Source: Flavobacteriia bacterium (GTDB taxonomy: Bacteria; Bacteroidota; Bacteroidia; Flavobacteriales; Flavobacteriaceae). From it: DNA of 31,884 nucleotides. The translations under genes were made by a program, and so were the position numbers. Positions 8,291 through 16,297 of the stretch are shown here, in pieces; position 1 is the stretch's first letter; each line of letters begins with the position of its first letter. Location of the stretch: contig DRQI01000165.1 in NCBI GenBank assembly GCA_011330545.1, positions 1-31,884 on the forward strand, written 5' to 3'. Under the pieces are notes generated by a model, which saw only the letters and a list, made by a program, of their open reading frames with translations, ran no database searches and was not told where the DNA came from.

Positions 8291-8331
8291 TATGATTTCA
8301 TAGATTTTTCACTTCTATCAGATTTCATATA
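8291..8331 (+). promoter_or_regulatory. Two-part 27-bp-period motif, site 3
   Basis: TATGATTTCATAGATTTTT starts at 8291 and GATTTCATATA ends at 8331. The TTC triplets at 8297 and 8324 are 27 bp apart, as in sites 1 and 2. The left half also contains a short palindrome (CTATGA-tt-TCATAG, 8290-8303). The second TTC is 85 bp from the ATG at 8409. Confidence 0.55.
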
Positions 8332-8408
8332 AAAAAATAGATAATTTAAAAATATTTTTACAGCAGCACATAAAAATTATCGATTCTTCAGATACAAAAA
8401 CCCAAATT

Positions 8409-8759
8409 ATGAAATTAAAAATCAAAGAAAACTCCATTTCCAGAGACCGGTTGATGGAAGCTATTTCAGCAAAATTTAACGGTAAATATAAGGTTTCACC
8501 CCGAAAGAAAAGTGTTATTGTAGTAGCCAAGAATAATATTATCGGCACTGTGATACTGGTACGAAAAAAGAGCCTTATTATAAATGGTAATTTCTCTACG
8601 ATGCCGGCACAAATAATTTATACTATCTTGCTAGTTCTTTTAGGGATATTGTTGCCAATATTGGTATACTTTATTTTCTTTCATAAAAAAATGAAAGTTG
8701 TTGAAAAAGAAGTTGGAGAATTTATTAAAGAAAATTATACAGATGCAATTCTCCTATAG
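8409..8759 (+). CDS. Small membrane protein of unknown function, 116 residues
   Basis: Not recognised. The ATG is followed by a soluble, basic N-terminal domain of about 70 residues (MKLKIKENSISRDRLMEAIS, then strands around SVIVVAKNNIIGTVILVRK). One long hydrophobic helix follows (about 70-92; IIYTILLVLLGILLPILVYF), and then a short charged tail that is probably cytoplasmic (HKKMKVVEKEVGEFIKENY). No signal peptide is present. It lies between the kinase/secreted gene and the response regulator and carries motif site 3, so a role in the same signalling system is likely but unproven. Confidence 0.65.
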   Translation: MKLKIKENSISRDRLMEAISAKFNGKYKVSPRKKSVIVVAKNNIIGTVILVRKKSLIINGNFSTMPAQIIYTILLVLLGILLPILVYFIFFHKKMKVVEKEVGEFIKENYTDAILL

Positions 8760-8947
8760 AGAATGTCAGTAAGCAACATAGCTTGTATTTTTTATTAAGA
8801 ATATTTTAAATATATTTAATACTTTTAAAAAAATGTAGCCCCTTTCATTCATTATAAAAAATAGACATTTCAGTATTAAATTTGAAAGTAAAAGGTTAAA
8901 TACTATTATATAAGGCCATAAAATATCAAGAATTATAATACCCCAAC

Positions 8948-9586
8948 ATGATAAAAGTTTTTATTATTGACGATCACAAAATGGTAATTGACGGCTTGCA
9001 GTTAATATTACAACCTGAAAAAGAAATTGCGGTGGTTGGGGTTGCTACCCATGGTGAAGAAGCAATAGAAAAAATTAAAAAAGGTAATGTAGATGTAATA
9101 TTGTTAGACATTAATATGCCCGGAATAAATGGTATTGACACATGCAAAAGGCTCTTAGAATTAGATAAAACCCTAAAGATTATAGCCATCTCTATGCATA
9201 GCGAAAGTAGTTTAATAAAAATGATGCTTAATAATGGAGCCAAAGGATATATCCTTAAAAATGCAGGACAAGATGAAGTTATCAATGCCATAAACAAGGT
9301 ATATGAAGGAAAAATGTATTTAGATAAAGAAGTTAATGAAATTGTGCTGAATAGTATTGCCAATAATTCTCGCAAAACATCCAATCCTTTTCCAACGTTA
9401 TCACGGAGAGAAAAAGAAGTGTTATGCCTTATTTTAGATGAATATACTACGCAAGAAATTGCAACCAAATTACATATTAGCTTTGGCACCGTAGAAACCC
9501 ACCGCCGCAATATGCTTATTAAGGTGGGAGCCCGAAATACGGCAGGGTTAGTGAAGATAGCCTTAGAATATGAACTGAATAAATAA
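8948..9586 (+). CDS. NarL/FixJ-family response regulator (receiver + LuxR-type HTH)
   Basis: 212 residues, the normal length. The receiver domain (1-120) has the acidic pair Asp8-Asp9 in FIIDDHKMV, the phosphoacceptor Asp54 in VILLDINMPG, a switch Ser/Thr at IAISMHS, and Lys104 in GYILKNAG. The LuxR-type DNA-binding domain (about 150-205) reads LSRREKEVLCLILDEYTTQE, then IATKLHISFGTVETHRRNML. It is the likely partner of the TPR kinase at 5717, although three genes or sites lie between them. Its obvious candidate targets are the three 27-bp-period motifs at 4550, 7607 and 8291; dimers of this family often bind two half-sites. Its own upstream region lacks the motif. Confidence 0.94.
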   Translation: MIKVFIIDDHKMVIDGLQLILQPEKEIAVVGVATHGEEAIEKIKKGNVDVILLDINMPGINGIDTCKRLLELDKTLKIIAISMHSESSLIKMMLNNGAKGYILKNAGQDEVINAINKVYEGKMYLDKEVNEIVLNSIANNSRKTSNPFPTLSRREKEVLCLILDEYTTQEIATKLHISFGTVETHRRNMLIKVGARNTAGLVKIALEYELNK

Positions 9587-9653
9587 TTTATAAAATTTAC
9601 ACCTATACTATAACAATACCATAACCAAATCAACTACCAAAAATCTTTACCAA

Positions 9654-10334
9654 ATGAAAACAATTTATATAATTTTGGCATCACTTTTACTAATTAGTTG
9701 TGCCAGTGAAAACGAAAAAAAAGGGTTAGATGAAGTTGCTGCGCTCTACAATGCAACGGCTTCTTATTCAAAAGGAATTAGCTCAGCAGTAGGCAAAAAA
9801 ACGATAAAACGGTTTAATATAAAATTATCAGACAGTAAGTTATTAGATAGTTTGCCAATAACAGAAAGTGCCGCAAATATTGCCTTAACCGTTTTTAAAA
9901 ATTTTGATAAAAAAGAAAAAAATAATTATACAGAACTGCATGTTGAGTTTATAAACTCTAAAAATGATACGCTTGCTTACTCTTTTCCGGTACGGCTTTT
10001 ACAACGTTTATTGCCAAAAATAAAAGCATATACCATTTTCTCAGAAAGTATTATGAGTGGGGATTTTGAGAGAATAGATAATTATAAAAATAGCGATTAT
10101 ATCGGCGTATCTGTTGTAGAAAGCCTAAAAAAGTATACCACAGAATTAACCGAAAGGTACGGCGATATAGTTGATTACCAACCTTATGGTTTGGTTGAAG
10201 TAAAAGACGGCAAAAAAAGTTTGGCTCGATTTTTAGGCTTTTTCAATTTTTCAAATGGCAAACAAGTTGCTTATTCGGTTACGGTTGATATGCCGGAAGG
10301 TAAAGAAAAAATTGCAGGTTATAGAATTTTTTAA
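9654..10334 (+). CDS. Lipoprotein of unknown function, 226 residues
   Basis: The start MKTIYIILASLLLISCASEN is a lipoprotein signal with the lipobox LISC (cysteine at 16), followed by Ser/Glu/Asn/Glu, which often means outer-membrane sorting. The mature part is mixed alpha/beta with two similar-looking halves, each with a helix then strands (EVAALYNATASYSKGISSAV; later SDYIGVSVVESLKKYTTELT). It could hold NTF2- or DUF-type folds, but no family was recognised. It follows the response regulator by 67 bp and overlaps or abuts the next gene, so the three may be co-transcribed. Confidence 0.75.
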   Translation: MKTIYIILASLLLISCASENEKKGLDEVAALYNATASYSKGISSAVGKKTIKRFNIKLSDSKLLDSLPITESAANIALTVFKNFDKKEKNNYTELHVEFINSKNDTLAYSFPVRLLQRLLPKIKAYTIFSESIMSGDFERIDNYKNSDYIGVSVVESLKKYTTELTERYGDIVDYQPYGLVEVKDGKKSLARFLGFFNFSNGKQVAYSVTVDMPEGKEKIAGYRIF

Positions 10335-10863
10335 AAATTTACAGTTGGCCAAACAACCAGTCTTTAGAAAAATTGCAATACAAAAAACGACCCCTAGAGC
10401 AGTGCAGCCTTTCAGTTCGGCTTTTGTAAAAGGATTGAGAATGTATCGTTTTTTCGGCTACTTTTTTCTTATTGGAGGCCTTTATATTTTTGCGATTAGC
10501 ATTTTTAAGTTTGACATGATTTTTCCGGGAATATTCTTTTTAGCAATGAGTATCATGGGATTCTCTATGATTAAAAAAGTAAGAAAAAGAGTGAAATCGA
10601 GAAAGGAGGTTTTCAGGTTTGGCAAGCCCATTCGTGCTACCGTAGAAAAACAAGATAGGAAATTCAACTTCTTAAAATCAGAAAGAGATTATACAATTAC
10701 TGTTTCCTATAAATTGAAAGATTACTCAAAATTAATTCTCATTGTCAGTAAAAAGAGAGCCCTTTGGCACGAATGCCCCGTCGGTAAAAATATCTTAGGC
10801 CTTGAATACAACGGAGATTTCTTTTTTGGCGAAGAAATAGGCTGCAAGTTTAAAATACAATAG
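10312..10863 (+). CDS. Membrane protein of unknown function, about 183 residues
   Basis: Start uncertain. The frame is open from an ATG at 10255 (80 bp inside the lipoprotein gene); other candidates are TTG 10312, TTG 10345 and ATG 10441. Residues from EFFKNLQLAKQPVFRKIAIQ onward look like genuine protein, so a start near 10312 is preferred over 10441. Two adjacent hydrophobic helices (FGYFFLIGGLYIFAISIFKF and MIFPGIFFLAMSIMGFSM) are followed by a basic stretch. A C-terminal beta-rich domain comes next (KPIRATVEKQDRKF, then ITVSYKLKD), reminiscent of DUF3592-type small beta domains. A bidirectional terminator lies just downstream. Confidence 0.6.
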   Translation: MQVIEFFKNLQLAKQPVFRKIAIQKTTPRAVQPFSSAFVKGLRMYRFFGYFFLIGGLYIFAISIFKFDMIFPGIFFLAMSIMGFSMIKKVRKRVKSRKEVFRFGKPIRATVEKQDRKFNFLKSERDYTITVSYKLKDYSKLILIVSKKRALWHECPVGKNILGLEYNGDFFFGEEIGCKFKIQ

Positions 10864-10870
10864 ATACTGT

Positions 10871-10905
10871 AAAGCTGTCTAAAAATGTTACTTTTAGACA
10901 GCTTT
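10871..10905. terminator. Bidirectional intrinsic terminator between convergent genes
   Basis: A perfect 14-bp inverted repeat (AAAGCTGTCTAAAA, 10871-10884; complement 10892-10905) encloses a 7-nt loop. It lies between the plus-strand gene ending at 10863 and the minus-strand gene ending at 10945. The T-tract is weak in both directions, but the stem is strong. Confidence 0.82.
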
Positions 10906-10944
10906 CCTGCTAATATAATTTGACTGTGAATCTTCAAGAATCCA

Positions 10945-12006
10945 TTACCAATCAAACCGCACGCCAAATGAAATATTATTTTGTGCTGTTGCAGTATTTT
11001 TAAACAATTCATTCAAATTGTATTTTACATAAAAACTGGTGTCTTTATGGCCGATAAAGGCACTCAGTCCGTACACAAAATTATTAGTGTTAAAATCGCC
11101 TTTTTGGATATCTTTTACGTTGATATCGTTTTCTTCGTATTTTAGTACTTGTTTTGTTTTTAAATTAATTCCAATAAAACCTCCTGCCCCTAATCGCACA
11201 CTTTTGTTAGTACGATACCGTATTTTATCACTTTCTTTCGCAGATGTGGGCTTGCTAAAATCTAATTCTATTAGCAAGGGCACCACCAACTGTACATTCT
11301 TAAATTTAGATTTATCCAATGCTATGCTATGGGTTTGGAGTGTAGTTATATTGCCATTAGCAATAAAATATTGATTCTTTTGGGGACGTAAAGTATTATA
11401 CATTACTGATAATCCGTAATTTACATAAAAAAGACTGTTGTTTTCAAAAATTCTGGTTTTGTAATTAATACCCAATTCAAAAAAGTGCGACTTCCAAAAA
11501 TTAAATTCAGAATCGTCAATAGAACTCAAAGAATTATCGATGGCCAAATTATTTAGTCCGAATGCCAACACAGTATATGAAGTGGTTCTCCCTCTATACC
11601 TATCTCTATACCTTTTATGGTATTTGGTATCATAGTCTATATCAAAGCCACCGATTCTAAAGCGCCTTCTATTTTCTTCGGTAAAAATTTCATCATCAAC
11701 TTTATGTTGAATTAAATCTTGTAATTGCTTTTCAATAGCAGAAACCCGTTGGCGGATTTTTAATGCCGACCTTTCTGCCGCTTCTTTTTTGAGCTGTTGG
11801 GCTTCGGTTTCTGTAATTTCATTATTTTTAAGCCGCCTATTAATCACTTTGATTTCTTCTTTAAGTGACAACCGCTCATCGGCAGTTATGGCTTCAATCT
11901 TATCAGAAAGTATTTTTACTTTTTTTTCAAACGATTGTTCTTGGGCGTGTATGTTTACAAAACCAATTACTAAAAATACAATGAGGGTACTTACTATTTT
12001 TATCAT
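10945..12006 (-). CDS. Exported outer-membrane beta-barrel protein with N-terminal coiled coil, 353 residues
   Basis: The signal peptide MIKIVSTLIVFLVIGFVNIHAQ is followed by a long, highly charged helical region (about 24-105; LSLKEEIKVINRRLKNNEIT) likely to form a coiled coil. From about 110 onward, alternating strands with aromatic ends (TTSYTVLAFGLNNL, SLFYVNYGLSVMY, TSFYVKYNLNELF) end in NNISFGVRFDW, a barrel C-terminus with a terminal aromatic residue. A periplasmic coiled coil plus an OmpA-like barrel is a common Bacteroidota plan. It is the third gene of a unit with the sigma factor and the membrane protein (10-bp gap), so it may be a target or a sensor of that sigma system. Confidence 0.8.
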   Translation of the reverse strand: MIKIVSTLIVFLVIGFVNIHAQEQSFEKKVKILSDKIEAITADERLSLKEEIKVINRRLKNNEITETEAQQLKKEAAERSALKIRQRVSAIEKQLQDLIQHKVDDEIFTEENRRRFRIGGFDIDYDTKYHKRYRDRYRGRTTSYTVLAFGLNNLAIDNSLSSIDDSEFNFWKSHFFELGINYKTRIFENNSLFYVNYGLSVMYNTLRPQKNQYFIANGNITTLQTHSIALDKSKFKNVQLVVPLLIELDFSKPTSAKESDKIRYRTNKSVRLGAGGFIGINLKTKQVLKYEENDINVKDIQKGDFNTNNFVYGLSAFIGHKDTSFYVKYNLNELFKNTATAQNNISFGVRFDW

Positions 12007-12016
12007 AATCTTTAAT

Positions 12017-12733
12017 TTAATTATTTTCCTTTTCAGTGGATTTCACGAGTTCTTTTACCGTTGTGATACTTGTTTTAAGGGTTAACATTACTTTTTCGGG
12101 CAAGGGTTTGTTAATTTCTACTTCAATTTCATAGAGCATTGATTTTGCATTGATGCTGATACTGTCACCACCGTTCTTAGGAAGGGTTTGATTAGCGGCA
12201 GCCAATAATGCATCTAGCTCGGCATCGGTAACTTCTGTAATATCAATAGGTAATTTGAAAGTATCTGCTACAATGGCAATTGTGGTTGTTTGCGGCACTA
12301 TTGCTTTCTGTTCTTTCACTTCTGCCGGTGGGGTAACTTTTTTTGAAAAACTTGTAGCCTTGCTTTCTGTAATGAGTATAACTTTGCTTGTTTTTGTTAT
12401 TTCAACGGTATCTTCAAATGTATTTTCCGGCTCTTCAACGGCAATTACAGTAGCTTTCTCATCAACAGGCGCAACAGCCGAATCTTTGGGTTGCACATTC
12501 GTAATGGTTCTCTTATCAGTAGAAGTTCCGTCTCCAGTTTTAAAGGCAGCTTTCAGTAAAAAAATTATTCCTACAAGGCTTGCTGCATACGCCAACACTC
12601 TTACCCATTTTTTTCTTTTCGAAACTGCTTGTTTCTCGAGTTTCTCACTCAAACGCTCAAACGCATTTGCATTGGGCTGAATTTCCCTTTTGAGAAAATC
12701 TTCACGAATTAAATCTTCTATCTTATTTTTCAT
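12017..12733 (-). CDS. Single-pass membrane protein, putative anti-sigma factor, 238 residues
   Basis: It starts MKNKIEDLIREDFLKREIQP, with an acidic/basic cytoplasmic helix domain (1-42). One membrane helix follows (about 43-62; VRVLAYAASLVGIIFLLKAA), then a long, Thr/Val/Glu-rich, low-complexity periplasmic part. The start codon overlaps the end of the sigma factor gene by 11 bp, which suggests translational coupling. The small cytoplasmic N-terminus, one helix and extracytoplasmic tail fit an anti-sigma factor. No zinc-binding anti-sigma (ZAS) motif is visible, so the role rests on topology and position. Confidence 0.68.
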   Translation of the reverse strand: MKNKIEDLIREDFLKREIQPNANAFERLSEKLEKQAVSKRKKWVRVLAYAASLVGIIFLLKAAFKTGDGTSTDKRTITNVQPKDSAVAPVDEKATVIAVEEPENTFEDTVEITKTSKVILITESKATSFSKKVTPPAEVKEQKAIVPQTTTIAIVADTFKLPIDITEVTDAELDALLAAANQTLPKNGGDSISINAKSMLYEIEVEINKPLPEKVMLTLKTSITTVKELVKSTEKENN

Positions 12734-13283
12734 TTTTTAACTTTTTTAACCGTACATATTGCGCTTGTAATTGTTTTCGAGCCCTAAAAAATCGAATTCT
12801 CGATGCACTTTCAGTAATATGTAACAGCTTGGCTATTTCTTTGTGTTTATAGCCTTCAACAACATATAGGTTGAAAACTATTCTAAGGTCATCGTGTAAA
12901 TTGTCTACTAAATGCTGTAATTCACTTACATTATTTTCGGTTTCGTAATGATTGCTTACTGTTTCTGTAAAATATGATTCGTCTTCTACAAAAACCCATC
13001 GTTTGCGTTTTCGTAAAAATGAAATGCTTTCGTTAATCATAATCCTTCGTATCCATCCTTCAAAACTGCCCTTGGCCTCATAGGCTTTTAAGTGCGTAAA
13101 AACTTTTAAGAATCCGTTTAACATTACCTCTTCTGCATAATGTATGTCTTTAATATATTGCCTGCATATACTTAACATTTTAGGCGAATATTTGATAAAC
13201 AATTGATATTGTGCCTCGCGATTATTAGCGCATGCTTTTTTTATCAAGTCGAATTCTTTTTTATATATGTGAATCACTTTCAA
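12723..13283 (-). CDS. ECF-type RNA polymerase sigma factor
   Basis: About 186 residues. Region 2 runs through AQYQLFIKYSPKMLSICRQY to FEGWIRRIMINESISFLRKR. Region 4 reads DDLRIVFNLYVVEGYKHKEI, then AKLLHITESASRIRFFRARK. The frame is open to 13322, but there is no ATG. The TTG at 13283 gives MKVIHIYKKEFDLIKKA, which matches the usual N-terminus of this flavobacterial ECF group (MKVI...HKEE), so it is preferred over TTG 13322 and GTG 13277. It heads a three-gene unit with a membrane protein that probably inhibits it and an outer-membrane protein. Confidence 0.9.
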   Translation of the reverse strand: MKVIHIYKKEFDLIKKACANNREAQYQLFIKYSPKMLSICRQYIKDIHYAEEVMLNGFLKVFTHLKAYEAKGSFEGWIRRIMINESISFLRKRKRWVFVEDESYFTETVSNHYETENNVSELQHLVDNLHDDLRIVFNLYVVEGYKHKEIAKLLHITESASRIRFFRARKQLQAQYVRLKKLKNEK

Positions 13284-13605
13284 ATTGTATCGTTCTCTTA
13301 TGTCTTCGAAGTAAAGACGCAAGAATGGTGCAAAATGTTTCTAGAAAAGTGAAAAAAAATGATGAAGCTCCGCTGATTGACCATAAACATCTGACTATGT
13401 GTATTTTATAATGATATGAAATTATAAATAAGGAAAAAGTGAGCTTAGAAATAGTTGGTAATAACAATAAACAACCGCGAAGCAGCGCCATCGAAGGATT
13501 AAATTGAGTTTGCCACGCAAACATTATTATTTCCGGCTCAAGGGGTCGGCGAACCAGCTTTGCCGGCTAAGTAGATTAAAATACCTTTTGATAAACAATT
13601 ACAGT
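13284..13605. other. Intergenic region between the sigma operon and priA, with a GC-rich patch
   Basis: 322 bp upstream of the sigma factor gene and downstream of priA (both on the minus strand). The right part (about 13484-13572) is clearly richer in G+C than its surroundings and contains an imperfect hairpin, CCGGCT at 13532-13537 paired with AGCCGG-type complement near 13564-13569. It shows no believable gene and may be the remnant of a dispersed element. Confidence 0.4.
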
Positions 13606-16047
13606 CTAATAGGCATCTACATCAATATTAAACCTTATGGCCCTAAAATCAGCAATCGATAGAAAGCTGTTTCTAATTTTTTGGATGATGGCCTTTGATT
13701 GTTTTAGTGATTTTTCTTTCGGCAGTTTTATCAATACCGTTTTAATGTGTTGGTTTCTAATTCTCGAAATTGAAGGGCTAGACGGCCCCAATACTTGTTC
13801 GCCAAAAGTATTAAATAATGACTTGTACAGCCATTCTATACCGTTTGTTACTTTTGTATAATCTTTGTGTTTTAAGGTTATTTTAATGAGCCGTACCAAT
13901 GGAGGATAGTGATATTGATAGCGTTCATTGAGCTGTTCTTTATACATGGTTTTATAGTCACTGGTAGTAACTTGTTGTAGTATTTGGTGATACGGGTTAT
14001 AGGTTTGGATGGCTACTTTTCCCCTTTTGGTACGCCCTGCCCTACCCGAAACCTGTACTAATAATTGAAAACTTTTTTCGTGTGCCCTAAAGTCAGGAAA
14101 ATTTAGCATATTATCGGCATTTAATACGCCTACTAATGATACATTGGCGAAATCCAATCCTTTTGAAAGCATCTGCGTACCCACTAATATATCAATTTCT
14201 TGTGCCGTAAAAGCATTCAATATTTTTTGATAACCGTATTTACCTCTTGTGGTATCTAAATCCATTCTACCGATATTGGCATCCTGAAAAAGTGTTTTTA
14301 ACTCTAATTCTATTTGTTCTGTACCAAAGCCTTTGGTATCTAATGTAGGATTTCCGCATGCCGAACAGGTTTTAGGCATAGCTTTGTGAAAATTACAATA
14401 GTGACAACGCAGTTCATCGCGGTATTTATGGTAAGTCAAACTCACATCGCAATTAGGGCATTGTGGCGAAACACCACAAGTATTACATTGTACAATAGGC
14501 GAATATCCCCTGCGGTTTTGGAATAAAATAACTTGTTCTTTTTCTGCCAATGCTTCTTGAATTAGTTGTAACAAGCGTTCAGAAAAATGCCCGGTCATTC
14601 GTTTTTTACGATATCCTTCTTTAATGTCTACCAATTCAATTTCGGGTAGTAATACATTGCCAAAACGTCTATTAAGGGTTACGAGTGCGTATTTTTGCTG
14701 TTGCGCATTATAGTAACTTTCAATAGATGGCGTAGCACTTCCTAAGATTACTTTTGCCCGGTGCAACTTTGCCAATACAATAGCTGCATCTCGCGCATGA
14801 TACCGAGGTGCCGGGTCAAATTGTTTATACGATGTTTCGTGTTCTTCATCAACAATCACCAAGCCCAAATCAGAAAATGGTAAAAATAACGAAGACCGCG
14901 CCCCTAATACCAATTGGGCTTTGGGTGAATTGTGCAACGCATTATTCCAAACTTCTACACGTTCATTTAATGAATATTTCGAATGGAAAACGGCAATTTT
15001 ATTTCCGAAATAACATTGTAACCGTTCAATTAACTGCGTTGTTAACGCTATTTCGGGTACTAAATACAAGACTTGTTTTTGTTGTTGTAATACTTCATCA
15101 ATTAACGTTGCATAAATTTCAGTTTTGCCACTGGAAGTGATTCCGTGCAGTAAAGTAACCTCCTTAGTAGTGAATGATTGTTTTATTTTTATATAAGCAT
15201 CTTTTTGAAAATCGGATAATTGCTTAATTTTTTTTGTTGCATCCTGAAAATGTACCCTATCTGTTTGAACTGTATAGATTTCTACTATTTCTTTATCTAT
15301 CAATGCCTTGATAACCGCTTGGGAAACTTTACTTTCTTCTCTTAGGGCTTTTAGTTTTACGGGCTTTTTACTTTTAGCTTTTAAAGAGAAATACGCCAAT
15401 ACCACCTTATATTGTTGTTTCGCCTTTTGTAAACTTTTTAGCAATGTATTTAGTTGGCCTTCATTAGAAAATTTTGTGTTGAGTTTGACATATTTAACCA
15501 GCTTAGGCTTGTATTGTTCGGTAATTTCTTCGTGTAAAGCAATCGCATTTTTTTTTAACAAACCTTGTAAAATAGGCAATACCCTTTTTTTATCTAAAAT
15601 ATCACTGATTTTTTTAATAGGCAATTTTGATTGGTGTCCTAAGGCTTCCATAATTAAAAACTCATCGTCATTGAGTACACTCTCATCAGTAAAATTATGT
15701 TTTTTAATTACTTGTGTTTCACTTTCCAATAAAAATGCTGACGGTATGGCCGAGCGCATTACTTCTCCGAGAGAGCACATATAATAATCTGCAATCCATC
15801 GCCAATGTTCAAACTGTTTTTGTGTTACTAAAGGTTCATCGTCTAATATTTGATAAATATCTTTTGCCTGATAAGCAACCGGGGCTTGTTGATGTAATTC
15901 AAGAACCAAAGCGGTATATATCTTTGACTTTCCAAAAGGTACAGCCACGCGCATTCCTACTTCTAAAAAAGTAGCCTCTGCCTGCGTTATCCGATAGGTA
16001 AACAATCGTTGCAACGGAATGGGCAATATGACATTGACGTAGTGCAA
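13606..16047 (-). CDS. priA: Primosomal replication protein N' (PriA helicase)
   Basis: 813 residues. PriA recognises stalled forks, unwinds DNA and reloads the replicative helicase. The N-terminal 3'-DNA-binding domain starts MHYVNVILPIPLQRLFTYRI. Walker A is GITSSGKT (302-309), the DEEH box is at 400-403, and motif III is LGSATPSIES. The zinc-binding insert has eight cysteines (521, 524, 530, 533, 548, 551, 561, 564). Motifs V/VI are VGTQMLSKGLDFANVSLVGV and LLVQVSGRAGR. The start codon is TTG (16045-16047); it gives the family's normal N-terminus, and no in-frame ATG fits better. No partner gene is adjacent. Confidence 0.97.
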   Translation of the reverse strand: MHYVNVILPIPLQRLFTYRITQAEATFLEVGMRVAVPFGKSKIYTALVLELHQQAPVAYQAKDIYQILDDEPLVTQKQFEHWRWIADYYMCSLGEVMRSAIPSAFLLESETQVIKKHNFTDESVLNDDEFLIMEALGHQSKLPIKKISDILDKKRVLPILQGLLKKNAIALHEEITEQYKPKLVKYVKLNTKFSNEGQLNTLLKSLQKAKQQYKVVLAYFSLKAKSKKPVKLKALREESKVSQAVIKALIDKEIVEIYTVQTDRVHFQDATKKIKQLSDFQKDAYIKIKQSFTTKEVTLLHGITSSGKTEIYATLIDEVLQQQKQVLYLVPEIALTTQLIERLQCYFGNKIAVFHSKYSLNERVEVWNNALHNSPKAQLVLGARSSLFLPFSDLGLVIVDEEHETSYKQFDPAPRYHARDAAIVLAKLHRAKVILGSATPSIESYYNAQQQKYALVTLNRRFGNVLLPEIELVDIKEGYRKKRMTGHFSERLLQLIQEALAEKEQVILFQNRRGYSPIVQCNTCGVSPQCPNCDVSLTYHKYRDELRCHYCNFHKAMPKTCSACGNPTLDTKGFGTEQIELELKTLFQDANIGRMDLDTTRGKYGYQKILNAFTAQEIDILVGTQMLSKGLDFANVSLVGVLNADNMLNFPDFRAHEKSFQLLVQVSGRAGRTKRGKVAIQTYNPYHQILQQVTTSDYKTMYKEQLNERYQYHYPPLVRLIKITLKHKDYTKVTNGIEWLYKSLFNTFGEQVLGPSSPSISRIRNQHIKTVLIKLPKEKSLKQSKAIIQKIRNSFLSIADFRAIRFNIDVDAY

Positions 16048-16220
16048 ATTTTAAGTGCTTAAGTGCTTTCTTTTTTTATTTTTAAAATGACATCACATTA
16101 GAGTGGGGTAAAAATATCGATTTATAATTAATTTACGAGCGTTATTTTAGTTTCATTCTTTTTTATCCGGCGTATTAAAAAGCGCTTTTTAACAAGAAGG
16201 CTCAAAGTCTTATTTTATTT

Positions 16221-16237
16221 TTGGCACGTTGTTTGTA
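16221..16237 (+). promoter_or_regulatory. Sigma-54-type promoter
   Basis: TTGGCACG-TTGT-TTGTA matches the -24/-12 consensus TGGCACG-N4-TTGCW in all but one base (T for C at -12), with correct GG-to-GT spacing of 10 bp. Transcription would begin near 16248, giving a leader of about 50 nt to the ATG at 16298. It rules out the in-frame TTG at 16229 as the start codon, because that triplet lies inside the promoter. Confidence 0.7.
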
Positions 16238-16297
16238 AATGTTATGGAAATAGTGCTAACCAACACTAATTTATACTATAAACTTAATACACATATC

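Noticed and set aside
8974..9633. 219-codon open frame on the minus strand opposite the response regulator
   Set aside because: It lies wholly antisense to a complete, motif-rich response regulator gene, has no recognisable domain, and is a composition shadow.
13261..13524. 87-codon minus-strand frame upstream of the sigma factor
   Set aside because: It overlaps the sigma factor start in another frame and has no recognisable domain.
16229..16297. Upstream TTG start for the Arg-rich protein
   Set aside because: The TTG lies inside the sigma-54 promoter, and the ATG at 16298 begins an exact signal peptide.
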